Source: Methylobacter sp.
GTDB lineage: Bacteria > Pseudomonadota > Gammaproteobacteria > Methylococcales > Methylomonadaceae
Reading direction: 5' to 3'
DNA length: 64,000 bases
NCBI GenBank assembly: GCA_030653175.1
Contig: JAURZV010000073.1
Span: forward strand, 17,033 to 81,032
The notes below the pieces were generated by a model. The model worked only from the letters and a program-made list of their open reading frames with translations. It did not search any database and was not told where the DNA came from. Positions within the stretch are counted from its first letter, which is position 1; each line of letters begins with the position of its first letter. Below are positions 61,044 to 64,000 of the stretch, in pieces. Made by a program: the position numbers and the translations under genes.

Positions 61044-62270
61044 ATGCCATTCTTCTCATACAAAGGCCGTAACAATAAAGGCGAGCTGGTAAAAGGCGCG
61101 TTGGAGAGCTATGACAGTAATGCACTGGCAAAACAGTTGCTCAGTATCGGCATTACACCGGTCGAAATTATACCCGGCCCAGCGCCTTCCGCCGGGAATA
61201 GCCTGTCCATCAGTCTGTTTGAAGAGCGTATACAACCGATTGATATTATGATGTTCAGTCGACAGATGTACACCCTGCTCAAAGCAGGCATTCCTATTAT
61301 GAGCGCCCTGAGCGGCCTGCTGACATCGACCAAAAACAAGGCATTTGTCAAGGTAATTTCCGAGATTCGCGCGAGTCTTGATAGCGGTCGAGAATTATCC
61401 GCTGCGCTCAACCTGCACCCGAAAGTGTTTAACAGTTTTTATGTCAGCATGATACGCGTTGGCGAAACTACCGGTATGCTGGATAAAGTATTTCTGCGCC
61501 TGTTTGATCACCTTGAGTTTGAAAAATTTATGCGTGAGCAAATCAGAGCGGCGCTACGCTATCCCTCATTTGTGATGATGGCGATGGCCGTGGCGATAGT
61601 CATTATTAACATATTTGTTATCCCTATCTTTGCTAAAGTGTTTGCAAGCATGGGGGCGGAGCTACCTTTAATGACGCGTATTTTATTGAGCTTTTCCGGT
61701 TTTATGGTGAGCTGGTGGCCTTATTTGCTGGCCGGTTTCGCCGGGATCGTTTTTCTATTTCGTTCCTATACTTCATCGGACAAAGGCAGGTATCAATGGG
61801 ACAGTTTCAAATTAAAAAGTCCCATTGCCGGAGAAATTATCCATAAAGCGACCATGGCGCGCTTTGCCAGGAGCTTTGCCTTGTCCAGTAAAAGCGGCGT
61901 ACCCATCATGAGTGCGTTAAATCTGGTGGCGCAAACCGTCGATAACGATTTTATCGCGCACAAAGTGGAGCAAATGCGTTTTGGTGTCGAGCGCGGCGAA
62001 ACCATACTGCGTACGGCAACCAATGCCGGCGTTTTTAACCCGCTGGTTTTGCAAATGATTGCTGTTGGCGAAGAGTCGGGCGCATTGGATGATTTAATGG
62101 AAGAAATTGCCGATATGTATCAGCGCGATGTCGAATATGATATCAAAACCTTGGGTTCCAAGATTGAGCCGATTTTGATCATATTTTTGGGCGTACTTGT
62201 GCTTATTTTAGCCTTGGGTATTTTCCTGCCAATATGGGATCTCGGTAAAGTGTCGTTGCATAAAGGCTAA
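61044..62270 (+). CDS. mshG: MSHA/type II secretion inner-membrane platform protein MshG
   Basis: A 408-residue GspF/PilC-family protein: MPFFSYKGRNNKGELVKGAL, two GspF domains and three membrane helices (FVMMAMAVAIVIINIFVIPI, YLLAGFAGIVFLF, ILIIFLGVLVLILALGIFLP). It contacts the assembly ATPase and pilins. ATG after a weak AAACGATAA. It was probably contiguous with mshE before the GxxExxY insertion. Confidence 0.88.
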   Translation: MPFFSYKGRNNKGELVKGALESYDSNALAKQLLSIGITPVEIIPGPAPSAGNSLSISLFEERIQPIDIMMFSRQMYTLLKAGIPIMSALSGLLTSTKNKAFVKVISEIRASLDSGRELSAALNLHPKVFNSFYVSMIRVGETTGMLDKVFLRLFDHLEFEKFMREQIRAALRYPSFVMMAMAVAIVIINIFVIPIFAKVFASMGAELPLMTRILLSFSGFMVSWWPYLLAGFAGIVFLFRSYTSSDKGRYQWDSFKLKSPIAGEIIHKATMARFARSFALSSKSGVPIMSALNLVAQTVDNDFIAHKVEQMRFGVERGETILRTATNAGVFNPLVLQMIAVGEESGALDDLMEEIADMYQRDVEYDIKTLGSKIEPILIIFLGVLVLILALGIFLPIWDLGKVSLHKG

Positions 62271-62272
62271 CT

Positions 62273-62734
62273 ATGAAGCCAAAAACCAAAACATCACAAT
62301 CCGGTGCAAGCCGGTTCGATTTTGCAATTTCCGTCAGCGTTATCGCTATACTTGCATCTATCTTGCTGTTTAGCCTTAACCGCGCCCAAAGCCAGGTTGA
62401 AATGGTAACGATGGAAACCGACCTGACCAATATGCGCTGGGGGTTGCGCGAGTTGTGGTCTCACCGTAATGCGACCGGGCAAGCGCTTGCTAGTAGCGAA
62501 ATAGAAAATGCAAATCCGCTACGCTTGCTGAGCGATCAACCGAAAAATTATAGCGGCGAGTACGCAGAAACACCCTCGGACGCCCAAGCTGCATGGTATT
62601 TTGATACCAAAGCCAAGCGTCTGGTGTACATTTTTAGCGATGGGCACCAAGCACGCTACCGATTGACCGGCACCGCCAAGCTTAATCGGGCTTCACTGGG
62701 GGCGATGGGGGGAATGGATTTGGTGCTTGAGTAG
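62273..62734 (+). CDS. MshF-like pilin-type protein without a prepilin cleavage motif
   Basis: A 153-residue protein with one N-terminal hydrophobic helix (FDFAISVSVIAILASILLFS) in the place of a pilin signal, but without the GFTLIE prepilin peptidase site, followed by a soluble domain (WGLRELWSHRNATGQALASS). Its position, 2 bp after mshG, corresponds to mshF-type genes in MSHA operons. It may be an assembly factor rather than a processed pilin. Confidence 0.6.
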   Translation: MKPKTKTSQSGASRFDFAISVSVIAILASILLFSLNRAQSQVEMVTMETDLTNMRWGLRELWSHRNATGQALASSEIENANPLRLLSDQPKNYSGEYAETPSDAQAAWYFDTKAKRLVYIFSDGHQARYRLTGTAKLNRASLGAMGGMDLVLE

Positions 62735-62839
62735 AGCTAGTAGAGCTAATATGAGGAATCTTAATATCACCGCTTAATGGAAACTCAAAGCAGTGTTAGA
62801 ATCAAACCTATAAAATCCATTCAACTAAAGAGTAACGTT

Positions 62840-63082
62840 ATGGTTGAGAATGTAGAAAATATAATACTGGAACATTTAAAAGCGATTCGTGCCGAAATGA
62901 CAGGTATTCGTAATGATGTGGGTGATCTAAGACTGCGAATAGGTTCGATTGAAGAACATATAGCGGGCATGAGGCGCGATCTGTCAATTTTGCACAGTGA
63001 TATCGCGATTACTCATAAACGATTGGATCGCAATGAAGATCGACTTGAACGCATCGAACGTCGTTTGGAATTAGTCGCGTAG
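62840..63082 (+). CDS. Short coiled-coil protein
   Basis: An 80-residue fully helical protein: MVENVENIILEHLKAIRAEM, then heptad-like repeats (IGSIEEHIAGMRRDL, RLDRNEDRLERIERRLELV). It resembles widespread small coiled-coil proteins next to toxin-like or mobile genes. I choose the ATG at 62840; the track start 21 codons earlier reads into the preceding gap. It interrupts the pilus gene order. Confidence 0.6.
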   Translation: MVENVENIILEHLKAIRAEMTGIRNDVGDLRLRIGSIEEHIAGMRRDLSILHSDIAITHKRLDRNEDRLERIERRLELVA

Positions 63083-63193
63083 AGATAATATTGTGCCAAA
63101 CTCAAGCCAGGCGGGGTATGTGCTCGTCTGTAATGATTGGTAGTTTACTGTTGTCTTTAATTACACCAAACCCTGCGAGCGCAACTGAAAAAC

Positions 63194-63736
63194 ATGAATA
63201 AATCAAAAGGCTTCACCCTGATTGAATTGATCGTTGTTATTGTCATTCTGTCTATTTTGGCGGCAGTGGCATTACCGCGCTTGACCAATTTGCAGCTCGA
63301 TGCCCGTATTGCCAAACTTAATGCGGCGCGCGGCAGCGTTGCCGCAGCCTCGGCGATGGTTCACGCCACCTTGTTTGCACGCAATGGCAGGGCCGATACG
63401 GCAACATGCCCGGCTGGCGGCGGCACGGCTAATAACGCTACCGGCGCAACAGGCACCCTGTGTAGTGAGGCGGGCATTATTAACTTGGTTAACGGGTACC
63501 CTGCCGTTACTGCGATCGGCACATCCGGCATACTGACCGCCGCAGGCCTGACTACCGTATTTAATCCAAGCCAGATCGAATTGCAGGCAGAGGGCTATGA
63601 CTACACCACGGCAGGATCGGTAGCCACTTTTCAGGTTCGCGGCGGCAGTTTCCCTAGCAATTGCTCATTTACCTACACCGAACCAGTCGCTAATGCAGCC
63701 CCCATTATCAGCATTATTACCACGACAGGGTGTTAG
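63194..63736 (+). CDS. Type IV prepilin (MshA/MshB-like)
   Basis: A 180-residue prepilin: short leader MNKSKG, cleavage before Phe, and N-methylation helix FTLIELIVVIVILSILAAVA with the conserved Glu5. The rest is Gly/Ala/Thr-rich and ends with a Cys pair typical of a D-loop (SNCSFTY and TTTGC). It is probably a pilin of the MSHA system encoded upstream. Confidence 0.85.
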   Translation: MNKSKGFTLIELIVVIVILSILAAVALPRLTNLQLDARIAKLNAARGSVAAASAMVHATLFARNGRADTATCPAGGGTANNATGATGTLCSEAGIINLVNGYPAVTAIGTSGILTAAGLTTVFNPSQIELQAEGYDYTTAGSVATFQVRGGSFPSNCSFTYTEPVANAAPIISIITTTGC

Positions 63737-63820
63737 GGCGAGCCTTATCGTTCGCGTAAGATGGGCAGCACGTTGTTTGATCCATTTTACGGCTTTGGTG
63801 TTGTCCTCTTTATTTAAGTA

Positions 63821-63848
63821 TTGACAATGTTAATACATTACTTAGAAT
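63821..63848 (+). promoter_or_regulatory. Possible sigma-70 promoter near the window end
   Basis: TTGACA (63821-63826) and TAGAAT (63843-63848) with 16-nt spacing. No gene start is seen before the window end; the target would lie beyond 64000. Confidence 0.35.
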
Positions 63849-64000
63849 GGAGATCATGGACTGAAGTTTCCCAGTTTTTGAGTCCGCAGCGTATAAAGGA
63901 AAACGTATTAAATTGGGGTTTGCCATAAACGACGCAAACCCTGCGTTAAATACCCACCCCGTATAAGTAGCGGGATTAGGGATTTTAAAAATCGGGAAAC
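63849..64000. other. Uninterpreted right end of the window
   Basis: No ORF, RNA gene or repeat was recognised in the last 150 bp. Confidence 0.3.

Overview
The window looks like chromosome of a gammaproteobacterial methylotroph or methanotroph of the Methylococcales type. This is an inference from gene content: a pqqA-B-C-D-E operon for the methanol-dehydrogenase cofactor, a type II citrate synthase, glucokinase, a CIRCE-controlled groESL operon, an MSHA-type pilus operon, and many interspersed palindromic repeats. No 16S rRNA or methane monooxygenase gene is present to confirm it. I saw no tRNA or rRNA gene and no CRISPR array.

Layout. (1) 1-5.1 kb: the 5' part of lplT, an LpxH-like phosphoesterase, a transglutaminase-like gene, a truncated ParA-type ATPase, a probable GH15 remnant and glk. 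(2) 5.3-18 kb: a large Anbu (ancestral proteasome-like) neighbourhood. It holds Anbu, three large transglutaminase/ATP-grasp/alpha-E proteins on the minus strand (one an ATP-grasp::alpha-E fusion, one a transglutaminase::DUF2126 protein), citrate synthase nested between them, and a second, unfused ATP-grasp + alpha-E pair on the plus strand. (3) 18.2-40.6 kb: two complete tripartite heavy-metal RND efflux operons (CusCBA type). They are separated by an accessory region rich in small metal-associated membrane proteins, lipoprotein gene copies, an AT-rich orphan nuclease-like gene between direct repeats, and several broken genes (lipoprotein copies, LOG protein, AhpD-like protein, methyltransferase). 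The second RND operon ends in a translationally coupled HD-GYP-type protein. (4) 41.3-51 kb: an auxiliary Hsp70 island with two Hsp70 paralogues, a DUF2760 protein, a TPR protein, a J-domain protein with a degenerate HPD motif, a GrpE-like protein and a zinc-ribbon protein; ubiX lies inside it. (5) 51-55.2 kb: the pqq operon, invaded between pqqC and pqqD by a Uma2 nuclease-like gene and a decayed DUF2442 gene. (6) 55.4-58.6 kb: a small membrane protein, a MoeB/ThiF-type E1 enzyme, and groES-groEL with a CIRCE operator and a strong terminator. (7) 59-64 kb: MSHA pilus genes (MshE ATPase with a c-di-GMP-binding N-terminus, MshG, pilin-like proteins), interrupted by a decayed GxxExxY gene between inverted repeats.

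How the genes fit together. The Anbu set is a known type of peptide-tagging or peptide-metabolism neighbourhood, unusual here for its duplicated ATP-grasp/alpha-E modules. The RND operons and their accessory genes form a copper/silver-type metal defence region with clear signs of gene decay. The Hsp70 island looks like a self-contained second chaperone machine alongside groESL. Gaps between genes are filled with several repeat families, including a 175-bp MITE-like element with perfect 12-bp terminal inverted repeats and a 6-bp target duplication.
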